In this document: positions 25,206 through 34,249 of the stretch, piece by piece | Layout: each line of letters opens with the position of its first letter | How positions within the stretch are numbered: position 1 is the stretch's first letter | DNA from: Lacicoccus halitifaciens | Lineage (GTDB): Bacteria; Bacillota; Bacilli; Staphylococcales; Salinicoccaceae | Direction of reading: 5' to 3' | Assembly: GCF_040544485.1 (NCBI RefSeq) | Contig: NZ_JBDZDV010000003.1 | Span: 124,001 to 188,000 of the forward strand | DNA length: 64,000 nt | Translations under genes and position numbers: made by a program | Notes under the pieces: model-generated | Databases searched by the model: none | What the model saw: only the letters and a program-made list of their open reading frames with translations | What the model was told of the DNA's origin: nothing

Positions 25206-26852
25206 TCACATTTTTTCCGGCGCGGATACGCCCACAAGATTCAGCGCATTCTCAAGCGTCTGTCTGACCGCTTCTATCATCAATAAATACGCACCCGTTT
25301 TATCATCGTCCTCACCGAGCACTTTTTCAGCATTATAAAACTTGTGGAAAGTGCTGGCAAGCTCCTGGATGTAAGTCGTGACCCTGTGGGTGGCGCGGTG
25401 CTCCGCCGCACCTTTGATGATGTTCGGGAATGCCGCCATCTTCTTGATGAGATCAAGTGCCTGTTCGTTTTCTATGATGGAAACGTCCGCATCTCCGGTA
25501 ACTTCATGCCCCTTCTCTTCCGCCTGTCTTAAAATGCTGCAGATTCTCGCATGGGCATATTGTGCGTAGTAGACCGGGTTATCATTGGATTCCGATTTTG
25601 CCAGATCCATATCAAAATCAAGGTGTGAATCGGAACTCCTCATCGCGAGGAAATAACGGCATGCATCGACACCGATCGTATCGATCAATTCCCGCAGCGT
25701 GACCGCTTTGCCGGTACGCTTGCTCATCTTGACTTCCTCACCGTTCTCTATCAACCGTACCATCTGCATGATCTTTATTTCAAGCATTTCGGGATCTTTG
25801 CCCAGCGCACCGAGCGATCCTTTCAGACGGTTGATGTAGCCGTGGTGGTCCGCCCCGAAAATGTTGATCAGCTTGTCATAGCCCCGTTCCACCTTATCGT
25901 AATGGTAGGCGACGTCCGGCATGAGGTATGTGTATGTGCCGTCGCTTTTCCGCAGCACCCGGTCCTTGTCGTCGCCGAAGTCGGTTGTACGCAGCCATAG
26001 TGCACCTTCGGCCTCATACGTATAGCCGTTCCCCGTCATCACTTCAAGGGCCGCTTCGACTTCCTTGTTCTCATACAATGAAGTTTCACTGAACCAGTTG
26101 TCGAAATGGACATTGAAGTCAGCCAGGTCCTTCCTCAGCTTCTCCATCTCGTAGTCCACGCCGAGTTTCCTGAACATCTGTATGCGGTCCTCTTTCGTCG
26201 TCTCGATCAGTTCCGGGTTTTCCTCGGCAAGCTTTTCGCCGATCGCTTTGATGTCCTTACCCATGTAGCCGTCTGCCGGCATGATGAGTTCCTGCCCAAG
26301 CGCCTCAAGGTAGCGCGCATCGATGGACAGTGCGAGATTGTCGATCTGGTTGCCTGCATCATTGATGTAATATTCACGTTCCACATCATATCCTGCGAAA
26401 TCCAGTATATTGGACAGCGTGTCGCCGACACTCGCATTCCTCGCATGCCCGATATGCAGGTCGCCCGTCGGGTTTGCACTGACGAATTCCACGAGCACCT
26501 TCTGTTTTTCATCAGGGTTCGAACGGCCGTATGCTTCGCCGAGCTCCAGCACCTGCGGGACGATCTGCGTCACCGACGATTCGTCCATATAGAAATTTAT
26601 GAAGCCCGGTCCGGCGATATCCACCGACTTCACATTTGCTGCGGAGTGGTCCAGATTTTCAACGATGGCGGAAGCGATGTCCCGCGGGTTCTTCTTCGCC
26701 TGCTTTGTCAGCGTCATCGCAACATTCGACGAAAAATCCCCATTTGCCTTATCTTTCGGGGTTTCTATTTTAATTTCAGGCACTTCATCCACAATCCCGG
26801 ATTTCTGCACTGCATTTTTCAAGGCTTCCAATAAGCCGGCTTTTAAATTCAT
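25206..26852 (-). CDS. argS: arginyl-tRNA synthetase
   Basis: 548 residues, class I synthetase charging tRNA-Arg. Visible are the N-terminal Add1 domain, the HIGH motif in GDLHIGHARNA, the Rossmann insert, KMSKRTG as the KMSKS equivalent, and the C-terminal DALR anticodon-binding domain with MRSSDSHLDFD before it. Its ATG shares one base with the stop codon of ywiB (TGATG), so the two are coupled; the ywiB-argS order is conserved in Bacillales. Confidence 0.97.
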   Translation of the reverse strand: MNLKAGLLEALKNAVQKSGIVDEVPEIKIETPKDKANGDFSSNVAMTLTKQAKKNPRDIASAIVENLDHSAANVKSVDIAGPGFINFYMDESSVTQIVPQVLELGEAYGRSNPDEKQKVLVEFVSANPTGDLHIGHARNASVGDTLSNILDFAGYDVEREYYINDAGNQIDNLALSIDARYLEALGQELIMPADGYMGKDIKAIGEKLAEENPELIETTKEDRIQMFRKLGVDYEMEKLRKDLADFNVHFDNWFSETSLYENKEVEAALEVMTGNGYTYEAEGALWLRTTDFGDDKDRVLRKSDGTYTYLMPDVAYHYDKVERGYDKLINIFGADHHGYINRLKGSLGALGKDPEMLEIKIMQMVRLIENGEEVKMSKRTGKAVTLRELIDTIGVDACRYFLAMRSSDSHLDFDMDLAKSESNDNPVYYAQYAHARICSILRQAEEKGHEVTGDADVSIIENEQALDLIKKMAAFPNIIKGAAEHRATHRVTTYIQELASTFHKFYNAEKVLGEDDDKTGAYLLMIEAVRQTLENALNLVGVSAPEKM

Positions 26853-27253
26853 CAATAACCCTCTCTTTCCAATTCATAATGATAATTGCCCAGCAGCTGA
26901 CCCTGCTCATATAGATCATATTCAATGATGACACGGTCGCTTTCAATGAGCAGCGCTTTCGTGTACAGCTTGAAATGATGGCGTCCCGCCGCTGATTCAT
27001 AAAATGTATCCGTCATTTCGCCTTCGACGAAAGTGAACTTCATGCTGACGATCCCGCTTCTCTGAATCTTAATGAAGTCATCGCCGATGCGCAGGACGAC
27101 ATCCAGCCGGTGACCTTCCATATCTTCCCGGTACTTCAAGTACCGGTCGCGTTTTTCAATTTCCGTAACTTCGATTTTCTGGACGAATGAGCGGTCTTCC
27201 CCGCCCACCCGGAAGTTCTGCGTGAGTAAAAATTTTGATGTTTCACCTTTCAT
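26852..27253 (-). CDS. ywiB: DUF1934 protein, YwiB
   Basis: 133-residue small beta-barrel (calycin-like) protein of the DUF1934 family, function unknown. It directly precedes argS with a one-base overlap, as in Bacillus and Staphylococcus. A TGTTATAAT extended -10 box lies about 35 bases upstream (27287-27292 on the minus strand), so it probably begins the ywiB-argS transcript. Confidence 0.85.
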   Translation of the reverse strand: MKGETSKFLLTQNFRVGGEDRSFVQKIEVTEIEKRDRYLKYREDMEGHRLDVVLRIGDDFIKIQRSGIVSMKFTFVEGEMTDTFYESAAGRHHFKLYTKALLIESDRVIIEYDLYEQGQLLGNYHYELEREGY

Positions 27254-27318
27254 ATCATCACCTGCAAGTAAGGTAGATTATAACATATTCAGACATTAAA
27301 AAAATCGGTGATAAAAAA

Positions 27319-27340
27319 AAGACAGGGTGTCCCCTGTCTT
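27319..27340 (-). terminator. terminator of ywfO-ywhD transcript
   Basis: AAGACAGGG and CCCTGTCTT form the stem; an eight-T run follows on the minus strand. The remainder of 27341-27438 is AT-rich and shows no gene. Confidence 0.8.
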
Positions 27341-27438
27341 AATGTCCCAGTTATATTTTATATAACTATATAGTATTTTATAGTCGTTCAGGGAAATCTG
27401 CAACCTCCATTTATAAAAGACACAATTCAGACAAAGTT

Positions 27439-27963
27439 TCAGTCATCTTTCATTACTTCCTGCAATTCTTTGGAATTATTCCACATTTCCTCGTTATGGT
27501 TCTGAAGGAATTTCTTCAGGGAGCTTCTGCTTTCCTTGTCCATTCCATCGAGGATGATCTTGCCTTTCATGGATCGGTCCATCTGGTTCACATGCTCGTG
27601 CATCAGCTTGTATCCGCGCTTCTTCTCCTTATTGATGGATTCATAGCATACGGTCAGGCCTTCATACACCGGCCCGTCCTTTGTGCGTTCGACGGTCACC
27701 CAGACCAGCCAGAACCGCCTCTCCCCCTCGCCTTTCGGTGCCTCGGGGTCAGTCACCCATTTGACGCGCCGTTCGACTTCGGCGCGCCCATGCAGGCCCC
27801 CGACATCTATGAACACTTCCTGGGTATCGATATCGATGTAGACCGGCGCAACATTCTCCACACTGATCATGCCGAAGTTCTGGCCCTTGTGGCCGGTCAA
27901 CGGGTCATCCTTGATTATATTGAACTGGAAGCCCGGCTTTTTTCCATTGGAATCATTTGACAT
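27439..27963 (-). CDS. ywhD: YwhD family protein
   Basis: 174 residues matching the YwhD family of Bacillales, with conserved segments FNIIKDDPLTGHKG and VWVTVERTKDGPVYEG. Soluble; function unknown. It starts 12 bases after the HD-domain gene in the same direction and ends in a terminator, so the two form an operon. Confidence 0.85.
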   Translation of the reverse strand: MSNDSNGKKPGFQFNIIKDDPLTGHKGQNFGMISVENVAPVYIDIDTQEVFIDVGGLHGRAEVERRVKWVTDPEAPKGEGERRFWLVWVTVERTKDGPVYEGLTVCYESINKEKKRGYKLMHEHVNQMDRSMKGKIILDGMDKESRSSLKKFLQNHNEEMWNNSKELQEVMKDD

Positions 27964-27975
27964 TGTATCCTGCTC

Positions 27976-29280
27976 CTATGCTAATTGATTCAATATATTG
28001 ATTATTTCACCTTTGATTTCAAGGTCTTCGATCGCTAATATCTTCTCTTTCGGATAGTATAATTTCGATTCCATACGGTGCACACCCGTGATGGAATTGA
28101 TGATCGCCGACTGGCTGCTGATTTCCCTGAGCTCCCCGTTGTTCTTCTTGAGATGTATCGGCTTACGGTTGTTCTTTGCCCCCGGCCGGTCGTAATCATA
28201 CGGCAGATCCGAGAACGAGTCGCTGAAAATATAGTACTCCGGCTCGATGCCCGCCCTTCTGAACAGATCCTCAAGCTCGCTCTGGGTGATGAATGAACCG
28301 TCAAAAGGCAGATATTTGAACAGCTCACGGTTCACAAAACGGTTGGCGAGGTCCGAGAGTATGTCATCGTCTTCATTGATCCACTCCTGCAGATAGAAAT
28401 TGACGACCATCTCATCCAGCCGCAGATAATCGTCTACGGAGACATCCTCTTCGAAGAACGGTATGAAATATTTGGGCGCCTGTTTGAATTCATGCCCTTT
28501 TTCATGCAGATGCTTCGCCCGTTTCAAAGCGAGGTTCAAAAGCACCTCACCGCCCCTTGAGACGGGGTGGAAGTAGACCTGCCAGTACATCTGGTACCGG
28601 CTCATCAAATAATCCTCCACAGCATGCATCCCGCTCTCCTTGATGATGACCTCCTCTTTTGAAGGCCTCATCACACGCAGTATCCTCTCCATATCGAAAC
28701 GACCGTAGCTGACGCCTGTATAATAGGAGTCCCTCTGCAGGTAATCCATCCGGTCCGCATCGATCTGGCTTGAAATCATGCTGATGACGAGCTTGTTTTC
28801 ATGCGTCTGGTCGATCACCTGTGCGACTTCACGCGGGAAATCGGGACTCACACGCTTCAGGACTTTATTGACATCCGTGTCGCCCAGTATGATTTTGCGT
28901 GTATATTCCTCATGATCGGTATGGAATATCTTCTCGAAGCAATGGGAAAAAGGACCGTGCCCAAGGTCATGCAGGAGGGCGGATGCCAGCGCAAGCAGGC
29001 GGTATCCGCCCTGCCATTCCTCATGTTCCTTGAAATTCTCGGTCATCCGCCTGACGATTTCATACACACCGAGTGAGTGGTTGAAGCGTGTATGTTCGGC
29101 AGAATGAAAAGCCAGATAAAGTGTCCCCAGCTGTTTAATCCTGCGGAGGCGCTGAAATTCCCGTGTTTTTATCAAATCCCAGATCAATTGATCGCGGACA
29201 TGGACATACCGGTGCACCGGGTCCTTAAAGACTTTTTCTTCAGCCAGCTGCTTTTTTGCATACGGCACTTCTGTCAACAT
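27976..29280 (-). CDS. ywfO: HD-domain phosphohydrolase (YwfO)
   Basis: 434 residues. The HD domain near the N-terminus contains H...HD (SALLHDLGHGPFSHCFE) and matching metal ligands, as in the dGTPase-like SAMHD1 branch. YwfO homologues hydrolyse deoxynucleoside triphosphates. AGGAGG precedes the ATG. It is the first gene of an operon with ywhD, as in related Firmicutes. Confidence 0.9.
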   Translation of the reverse strand: MLTEVPYAKKQLAEEKVFKDPVHRYVHVRDQLIWDLIKTREFQRLRRIKQLGTLYLAFHSAEHTRFNHSLGVYEIVRRMTENFKEHEEWQGGYRLLALASALLHDLGHGPFSHCFEKIFHTDHEEYTRKIILGDTDVNKVLKRVSPDFPREVAQVIDQTHENKLVISMISSQIDADRMDYLQRDSYYTGVSYGRFDMERILRVMRPSKEEVIIKESGMHAVEDYLMSRYQMYWQVYFHPVSRGGEVLLNLALKRAKHLHEKGHEFKQAPKYFIPFFEEDVSVDDYLRLDEMVVNFYLQEWINEDDDILSDLANRFVNRELFKYLPFDGSFITQSELEDLFRRAGIEPEYYIFSDSFSDLPYDYDRPGAKNNRKPIHLKKNNGELREISSQSAIINSITGVHRMESKLYYPKEKILAIEDLEIKGEIINILNQLA

Positions 29281-29370
29281 GATCGTCTGCCTCCTTCGCC
29301 TTCAGTTTCCATATTATCATAACTCTTCATATTAAGTGCAAATCCCGCGCCTCCGTCCGGTGCGCGGACG

Positions 29371-29403
29371 TAAAAATACGGCGGAGGCAGCACGCCTCCA
29401 CCG
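29371..29403 (-). terminator. terminator after small charged protein gene
   Basis: CGGTGGAGGC pairs with GCCTCCGCCG around a five-base loop and is followed by TATTTTTA on the minus strand. Confidence 0.75.
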
Positions 29404-29414
29404 TAAACATTCCT

Positions 29415-29618
29415 TTATATACGCCGCTCGCGCTTTTCGTCCTTCTGTTCCTGGACGTCTTCCTCACGCTCGGCGTCTTCCTTTATCTCATCGCTCGGCG
29501 GCTGGTCCGGGGGCACCTGTTCCCTGACTTCATCCCCGTGCACCTTTTCCTTCTCCTCCAGTTCAGCTTCGTCTTCACGTGTCGTCATTCTTTTATTCTC
29601 ATCATTCTTCTTATCCAT
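29415..29618 (-). CDS. small, highly charged protein
   Basis: 67 residues, about half of them Glu, Asp, Lys or Arg, with no hydrophobic core; predicted disordered or a single charged coil. AAAGGAGG lies eight to ten bases before ATG 29618. It has its own terminator. Such hydrophilin-like proteins are often stress-induced in Bacillales, but no family is recognised here. Confidence 0.65.
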   Translation of the reverse strand: MDKKNDENKRMTTREDEAELEEKEKVHGDEVREQVPPDQPPSDEIKEDAEREEDVQEQKDEKRERRI

Positions 29619-29675
29619 TTGATTGCGCCTCCTTTTCCTTAATACTCCAATTCCCAAAATGCATAGGAGGCTAAA

Positions 29676-30854
29676 CTATATTTCATGCTTTTTTTCATGT
29701 CTGCCGTAAACGGCGTGGAAAATGACCAGTCCGGCCGCTATCGAAAGGACGAGCAGCTGGTACAGTCCCCCGTAGCCGGTGGCAGGCACGATCATTCCAA
29801 GGAAGAACGGGCCGAAGCCGAGGCCGATTTCGAGCATGATGAAAAATGTTGAGGTCGCAAGGCCGACATTCTCCCTTTTTGCGATCTTTACACACACCGC
29901 CTGGGCGACCGACTGGAAATTGCCGAAGCCGAGGCCGATCAGGAAAGCGGCCAGCAGGAGCACGCCCCCCGCCGCAGCCTGTCCAAGGGTGAAGAACCCG
30001 GCGGCCATGATGATGGAGGCCGGATAGATGATGATATTCGCACCGTACTTATCCAGCATCTTCCCCGTCACCGGCCGCGTCATCAGGATTGCTGCGGAAT
30101 AGACGAGGAAGAAGATGCTTGCGGCAGTGACCAGGTCCAGCTCGATGGCATACAGGTTCAAAAAGGACAGCACCGCAGAATATGCAATCCCCATGAAGAG
30201 GACCGAGAAGCCCATCGGAAGCACATCCTTGTCGATCATCACGAACCTGCCCCTCGGCGCGCCTTCCGGCCGCACCGTATTGTTGGTTCTGATCAGCGGC
30301 AGCATCAATGAAACCGCAAGCACGGCAAGGCCGATGTAGATGAGCATCGTGTTGAAGCTGATGTGTTCAAGTATCAGGAACGATAAAAAAGGCCCGGCCG
30401 CCGAACCGAGGACCATGCTCAGGCTGAAATGGCTGATGCCTTCGCCGCGCCGCTCCGGCGGGACTGAAATCGTCGCAAGCGTGTTCAGGGCGGTGCTGAT
30501 CACGCCGGTGGCGATACCGTTCAAAAGACGGACGGCAATCAGGAAATAAAGGCCCCCGTCTATGAAGTATAGTGCATATGTAATGAAGAAGAAGACCGTC
30601 CCGATATACATGATCCTCTGTGCACCCATGTTGTTGACTTGATAGCCGGTGAGCGCCCGCCCGGCCAGCACCCCGACGATGAATACACTCGCCACGAATC
30701 CGGCGGTGGCCGGTGACGCCCCGTAATTTTCAATTGCCGTGCTCCCGATCGTCACCAGTGTCGAATACATCGAAAACATGACGATGAAATGAAATAAGAA
30801 TATGATGATGAACTCCGGCGTCCAAATCTTCGCCCTGTATTTACTTTTAGACAA
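29676..30854 (-). CDS. MFS transporter
   Basis: 392 residues with 12 predicted membrane helices; loop 2-3 reads GRALTGYQVNNMGAQR, a weak form of the MFS signature. It resembles YwfA/YtbD-like efflux permeases. I chose TTG 30854, eight bases after AGGAG, since the GTG at 30863 overlaps that site. It lies downstream of lipL but behind a terminator, so it is probably transcribed separately. Substrate unknown. Confidence 0.8.
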   Translation of the reverse strand: MSKSKYRAKIWTPEFIIIFLFHFIVMFSMYSTLVTIGSTAIENYGASPATAGFVASVFIVGVLAGRALTGYQVNNMGAQRIMYIGTVFFFITYALYFIDGGLYFLIAVRLLNGIATGVISTALNTLATISVPPERRGEGISHFSLSMVLGSAAGPFLSFLILEHISFNTMLIYIGLAVLAVSLMLPLIRTNNTVRPEGAPRGRFVMIDKDVLPMGFSVLFMGIAYSAVLSFLNLYAIELDLVTAASIFFLVYSAAILMTRPVTGKMLDKYGANIIIYPASIIMAAGFFTLGQAAAGGVLLLAAFLIGLGFGNFQSVAQAVCVKIAKRENVGLATSTFFIMLEIGLGFGPFFLGMIVPATGYGGLYQLLVLSIAAGLVIFHAVYGRHEKKHEI

Positions 30855-30879
30855 TGCGTCCACTCCTTTACCAAAACCA

Positions 30880-30908
30880 CAAAAACCAGTAACATGCCGT
30901 TACTGGTT
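30880..30908 (-). terminator. terminator of pta-lipL
   Basis: AACCAGTAAC and GTTACTGGTT form a ten-base-pair stem followed on the minus strand by TTTTTG. The left arm includes the lipL stop codon. Confidence 0.8.
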
Positions 30909-31736
30909 TAAAAGGTCCGAAAATATCTTCCTGTCGAGTTCGCCCCTGATATCCTCGTTGCGCCTGATCATCCGCAGGACATATTCCGTGTACCTGCCGT
31001 CGAATTCTTCGGGCAGGGTGCCGGTATCTTTGGGGCCGATCTTCAAAACGTCCAAAAATTTATCAAGCATATCATCCACGGTCCAGCTTTTTCCAAGGAG
31101 TTCGTTCAATGAAGCCATGACGTCCGGCTCTATATCCGGGTACTGGAAGCGTGTCTCGGCATCCTTTTTCGCATGCCCGTAGAATTCCTTCATGACCTCC
31201 GCCCGCGCGGCCCCGCTTCCGGTGACGCACAGGTAAATCTGGACGGCGACCCCGTCCCTGATCCGCCGCTGGGAGATGCCGGCGAATTTCCTGCCGTCAA
31301 TGCTCAGGTCATAACTTCCAGGACAGTAGCTCCCATGGATTTCATACGCCTCCACATCTGCACCGTCCAGCACGTCCCGGACCAGGGCAAGCATCAGATC
31401 GTAGCCGTCATCTATCGAGGGCGAATGGCTTTTATTCATGACGAGCGAGATGTTCAGCACCCCTTCATCAAGCACGACGCCGAGCCCTCCGCTGTTCCTG
31501 ACTATGTAATCGTAGCCCGCCTTCGATAAATATGCGAGCCCGTCATGGAGGTGCGGGAGCCTCGCGTCATGAAGGCCGAGGATGACGAATGGATGATGAG
31601 TCCATGCACGGAACTTGAACGATCCATCGCTGCTCACGGTTTCCTGAAGTGCGTCGTCGATCGCAAATGAGTGATACGGATGCGGCGTCACTTCAGGCGG
31701 GATGTAATCCCATTCTGCTTCAAAAAATTCATTCAT
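30900..31736 (-). CDS. lipL: octanoyl-[GcvH]:protein N-octanoyltransferase
   Basis: 278 residues of the biotin/lipoate ligase fold. The RNSGGLGVVLD motif, the presumed acyl-carrying Cys138 in SYCPGSYD, and IDGRKFAGISQRR match the LipL amidotransferase rather than a true ligase. In Bacillales LipL moves octanoyl or lipoyl groups from GcvH to the E2 subunits of 2-oxoacid dehydrogenases. It overlaps the end of pta by eight bases, as in other staphylococci and in line with the pta-lipL link in Bacillus. Confidence 0.88.
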   Translation of the reverse strand: MNEFFEAEWDYIPPEVTPHPYHSFAIDDALQETVSSDGSFKFRAWTHHPFVILGLHDARLPHLHDGLAYLSKAGYDYIVRNSGGLGVVLDEGVLNISLVMNKSHSPSIDDGYDLMLALVRDVLDGADVEAYEIHGSYCPGSYDLSIDGRKFAGISQRRIRDGVAVQIYLCVTGSGAARAEVMKEFYGHAKKDAETRFQYPDIEPDVMASLNELLGKSWTVDDMLDKFLDVLKIGPKDTGTLPEEFDGRYTEYVLRMIRRNEDIRGELDRKIFSDLLNQ

Positions 31737-32721
31737 GGCCGTTCTTCAGTGCCAGTGCCTGTGTTGCGGTGAAGAGTGCAAGGTTATACACTTCGTCCGT
31801 GGTGCAGCCGCGGGACAGGTCGTTCACCGGCTGATTGAGCCCCTGCAGTATCGGACCGTATGCTTCAAAGCCGCCGAGGCGCTGTGCGATCTTATATCCT
31901 ATGTTTCCGGCTTCCAGGTTCGGGAAGATGAAGACGTTCGCGTTGCCCTGGACTTCGGAGTCCGGCGCCTTCTTCTCGGCGACACTCGGGACGAATGCTG
32001 CATCGAACTGGAATTCACCGTCGATCGGCACGCCGGGCAATTTATCCTTGGCATACTGTGCAGCTGTCCTGACGCGTTCGGTCTCTTCGGTCTTGGCGGA
32101 GCCCTTCGTCGAGAAGCTGAGCAGTGCCACCGTCGGATCCACATTGAAGCTCTGTGCGGTCTTCGCTGTTTCGACAGCCACTTCCGCGAGTTCCTCAGCG
32201 TTCAGGACCGGGTTGATTGCGCAGTCCCCCATGACATACAGCTCATCTTCGCGCAGCATGAAGAAGATCCCGCTTGTACGCGAGACGCCGGGCTTCGTCT
32301 TGATGATCTGCAATGCCGGACGCACAGTGTGCGGGGTGGAATGCATGGCACCGGAAACCAGCCCGTCGGCTTTCCCTGTATAGACCATCATCGTTCCGAA
32401 ATAATTCACATCATTGATGATGTCATCCGCCTGCTCTTTCGTCACTTTGCCGTTCCGCCTTTCGACGAAAGCATCTGCAAGTTCTTCCTTATCCTCGCAG
32501 TCTACAGGATTGATGATTTCCAGATTTTCAATATCAAGCGACTTTTCTTCGGCAAGCGCCCTGATCTCATCCTGGTTGCCCAAAACGATCGGATGGACAT
32601 AATTTGTTTTTTCCAGTTCAACTGCCGCTTTCAATATTCTGCCGTCAACACCTTCAGGGAAAACGACTCTGACGTTCTCCCCTTCCAAGTTAGCTTTTAG
32701 TTTATCTAAAAATTGACTCAT
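31729..32721 (-). CDS. pta: phosphate acetyltransferase
   Basis: 330 residues, typical length for the short Pta. It converts acetyl-CoA and phosphate to acetyl phosphate in overflow metabolism. Conserved segments include DGLVSGAMHSTPHTVRPALQ, GDCAINP and NVFIFPNLEAGNIGYK. GGAGGA lies before the ATG. It is divergent from hemQ; a cre-like site about 55 bp upstream of the inferred start point suggests CcpA activation, as known for Bacillus subtilis pta. Confidence 0.95.
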   Translation of the reverse strand: MSQFLDKLKANLEGENVRVVFPEGVDGRILKAAVELEKTNYVHPIVLGNQDEIRALAEEKSLDIENLEIINPVDCEDKEELADAFVERRNGKVTKEQADDIINDVNYFGTMMVYTGKADGLVSGAMHSTPHTVRPALQIIKTKPGVSRTSGIFFMLREDELYVMGDCAINPVLNAEELAEVAVETAKTAQSFNVDPTVALLSFSTKGSAKTEETERVRTAAQYAKDKLPGVPIDGEFQFDAAFVPSVAEKKAPDSEVQGNANVFIFPNLEAGNIGYKIAQRLGGFEAYGPILQGLNQPVNDLSRGCTTDEVYNLALFTATQALALKNGHE

Positions 32722-32754
32722 GGTTTCCTCCTTGAAAAGCCTATGTACGAGATT

Positions 32755-32760
32755 ATTATA
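32755..32760 (-). promoter_or_regulatory. pta -10 element
   Basis: A perfect TATAAT on the minus strand, 34 bases before the pta ATG. The -35 region at the right spacing reads ATGAAA, a poor match, as is usual for promoters that need an activator. Confidence 0.6.
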
Positions 32761-32795
32761 CCTTTTCTGTCACAATATTTCATCCTTAAATACTT

Positions 32796-32809
32796 TTAAA
32801 ACGTTTTCA
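32796..32809. promoter_or_regulatory. cre-like site (CcpA) upstream of pta
   Basis: TTAAAACGTTTTCA matches 13 of 14 positions of TGWAARCGYTWNCW. Its centre is about 55 bp upstream of the start point predicted from the pta -10 box. Bacillus pta and ackA are activated by CcpA from that distance. Confidence 0.6.
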
Positions 32810-32859
32810 GTTGGAGTATCATAGATATGATAACAATTAAAAAAGAGAGGTTTTTTAAA

Positions 32860-33606
32860 ATGAGCGAAGCTGTTTCAACACTGGATGGATGGTGGAGTCT
32901 GCATTTATTGTACAATGTCGACTGGACTTCATTGAAAACCCTGGAAGAATCAAAAAAAGACCATTTGATCGGTGAACTCCAATCTTTCCTGGAGCGGGAA
33001 GAGGAAGTTCATAAAAATAAAGAAGGCAGCTATTCATTTTACAATGTGACCGGCCAGAAAGCGGACATCATCCTCTGGATGCTGCGTCCGACCATCGATG
33101 AATTGAATAAATTGGAACTGGAATTTAATAAGCTTGGCATCAGGGATTACCTGATCCCGGCCTACTCATATGTATCCGTCATTGAGATGAGCGGATACCT
33201 TGCCAAGGAATCGGATGAAGATCCGTATGAGAACCCTTACGTCCAAAGCCGCCTGTACCCGGAAGTGCCTAAGTCCAAGTACATCTGCTTCTATCCGATG
33301 GATAAAAAGCGCGATCTGGATGACAACTGGTATATGCTTCCGATGGAGGAAAGGCGCCGCCTGATGTATGACCACGGCATGATCGGCCGCCAGTATGCAG
33401 GCAAGGTCAAGCAGTTCATCACAGGCTCACAGGGGCTCGACAAGTATGAATGGGGCGTGACTTTATTCTCCGATGATATGCTCGAATTCAAGAACATCAT
33501 CTATGAAATGAGGTTCGACGAAGCTTCCGCACGCTACGGCATATTCGGCGACTTCTATGTCGGTGTCCACCTGCCGGCTGACGAACTGCCTGCTTTTTTC
33601 AAGTAG
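32860..33606 (+). CDS. hemQ: coproheme decarboxylase HemQ
   Basis: 248-residue chlorite-dismutase-fold protein. The catalytic Tyr145 (in YICFYPM) and the proximal heme ligand His172 (in YDHGMIGR) are at the positions known in staphylococcal HemQ. It converts iron-coproporphyrin III to heme b in the last step of the coproporphyrin-dependent pathway. AGAGAGG precedes ATG 32860. It is divergent from pta, the usual arrangement in Bacillales. Confidence 0.95.
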   Translation: MSEAVSTLDGWWSLHLLYNVDWTSLKTLEESKKDHLIGELQSFLEREEEVHKNKEGSYSFYNVTGQKADIILWMLRPTIDELNKLELEFNKLGIRDYLIPAYSYVSVIEMSGYLAKESDEDPYENPYVQSRLYPEVPKSKYICFYPMDKKRDLDDNWYMLPMEERRRLMYDHGMIGRQYAGKVKQFITGSQGLDKYEWGVTLFSDDMLEFKNIIYEMRFDEASARYGIFGDFYVGVHLPADELPAFFK

Positions 33607-33677
33607 GCGGATGTTTGAACACCGGGAAAATCGGCTATAACACAATGCTGGATTAAATAATTCGAAGGGGTGTTGAC

Positions 33678-33767
33678 ATGGGCCGTTTAATAAGGAGACT
33701 TGCAATAGTTCTGGCACCTATAATCATTAAGAAAATATTCAATAAGAATAAGTCGGGTAAAAAATAG
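33678..33767 (+). CDS. 29-residue cationic membrane peptide
   Basis: A very short frame: an arginine-rich start (MGRLIRR), a hydrophobic run of about ten residues (LAIVLAPIII) and a lysine-rich tail ending SGKK. AAGGGG lies seven bases before the ATG, and a good terminator follows the stop directly, so it looks like a real gene. Net charge is strongly positive; it could be a membrane-binding peptide, a small regulator or a toxin. No partner is visible. Confidence 0.6.
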   Translation: MGRLIRRLAIVLAPIIIKKIFNKNKSGKK

Positions 33768-33772
33768 TCTGG

Positions 33773-33806
33773 AAATGCCGGGTGCGGAGTCATCCGGCAT
33801 TTTTTA
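33773..33806 (+). terminator. terminator after the 29-residue peptide
   Basis: AAATGCCGG pairs with CCGGCATTT around a 12-base loop, followed by a T6 run. Confidence 0.8.
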
Positions 33807-33857
33807 TAAGTGACTGCTTCAGGTATGATGGATTAAAACAGTAAATGAGGAAAGCTT

Positions 33858-34094
33858 ATGTCATCGAATATCAACAGATCAAAAAGATGGATACTCATAT
33901 TTACAGGCACCGTGACCTCGGTCGTGGCAGTACTGTTACTGGTTGTGGGCCTGATTTTCATCATTGCCGAAGGCGACTGGTTCGGACTCGCCATCGTGAT
34001 TTTCGGGTTGATTTCAATCTGGTTTGCACAACGGGAATTCAAGGAATATATGCAGCTGAAGAAAGAAGCGGACGAAACACGGAAGCGGGGTTAA
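33858..34094 (+). CDS. small two-helix membrane protein
   Basis: 78 residues: a basic N-terminus, two hydrophobic segments (about 11-36 and 41-56) and a charged C-terminal helix. GAGGAAAG precedes the ATG at 33858. No family is recognised. It lies between a terminator and the ferredoxin gene and is probably monocistronic. Confidence 0.65.
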   Translation: MSSNINRSKRWILIFTGTVTSVVAVLLLVVGLIFIIAEGDWFGLAIVIFGLISIWFAQREFKEYMQLKKEADETRKRG

Positions 34095-34249
34095 ATTACA
34101 CGGCGCGGCTCAGCCTAAATGTGTATTTTAACCGAGTTTCCAGAAATGGTTTGAAAAATGGCCGGGATTCACTTACTATTCAATTATAGCCGGATTTAAA
34201 CGAACCAAATTTAAGTGAAGGAATCCATAGATTGAAGGAGGTAATTCAA

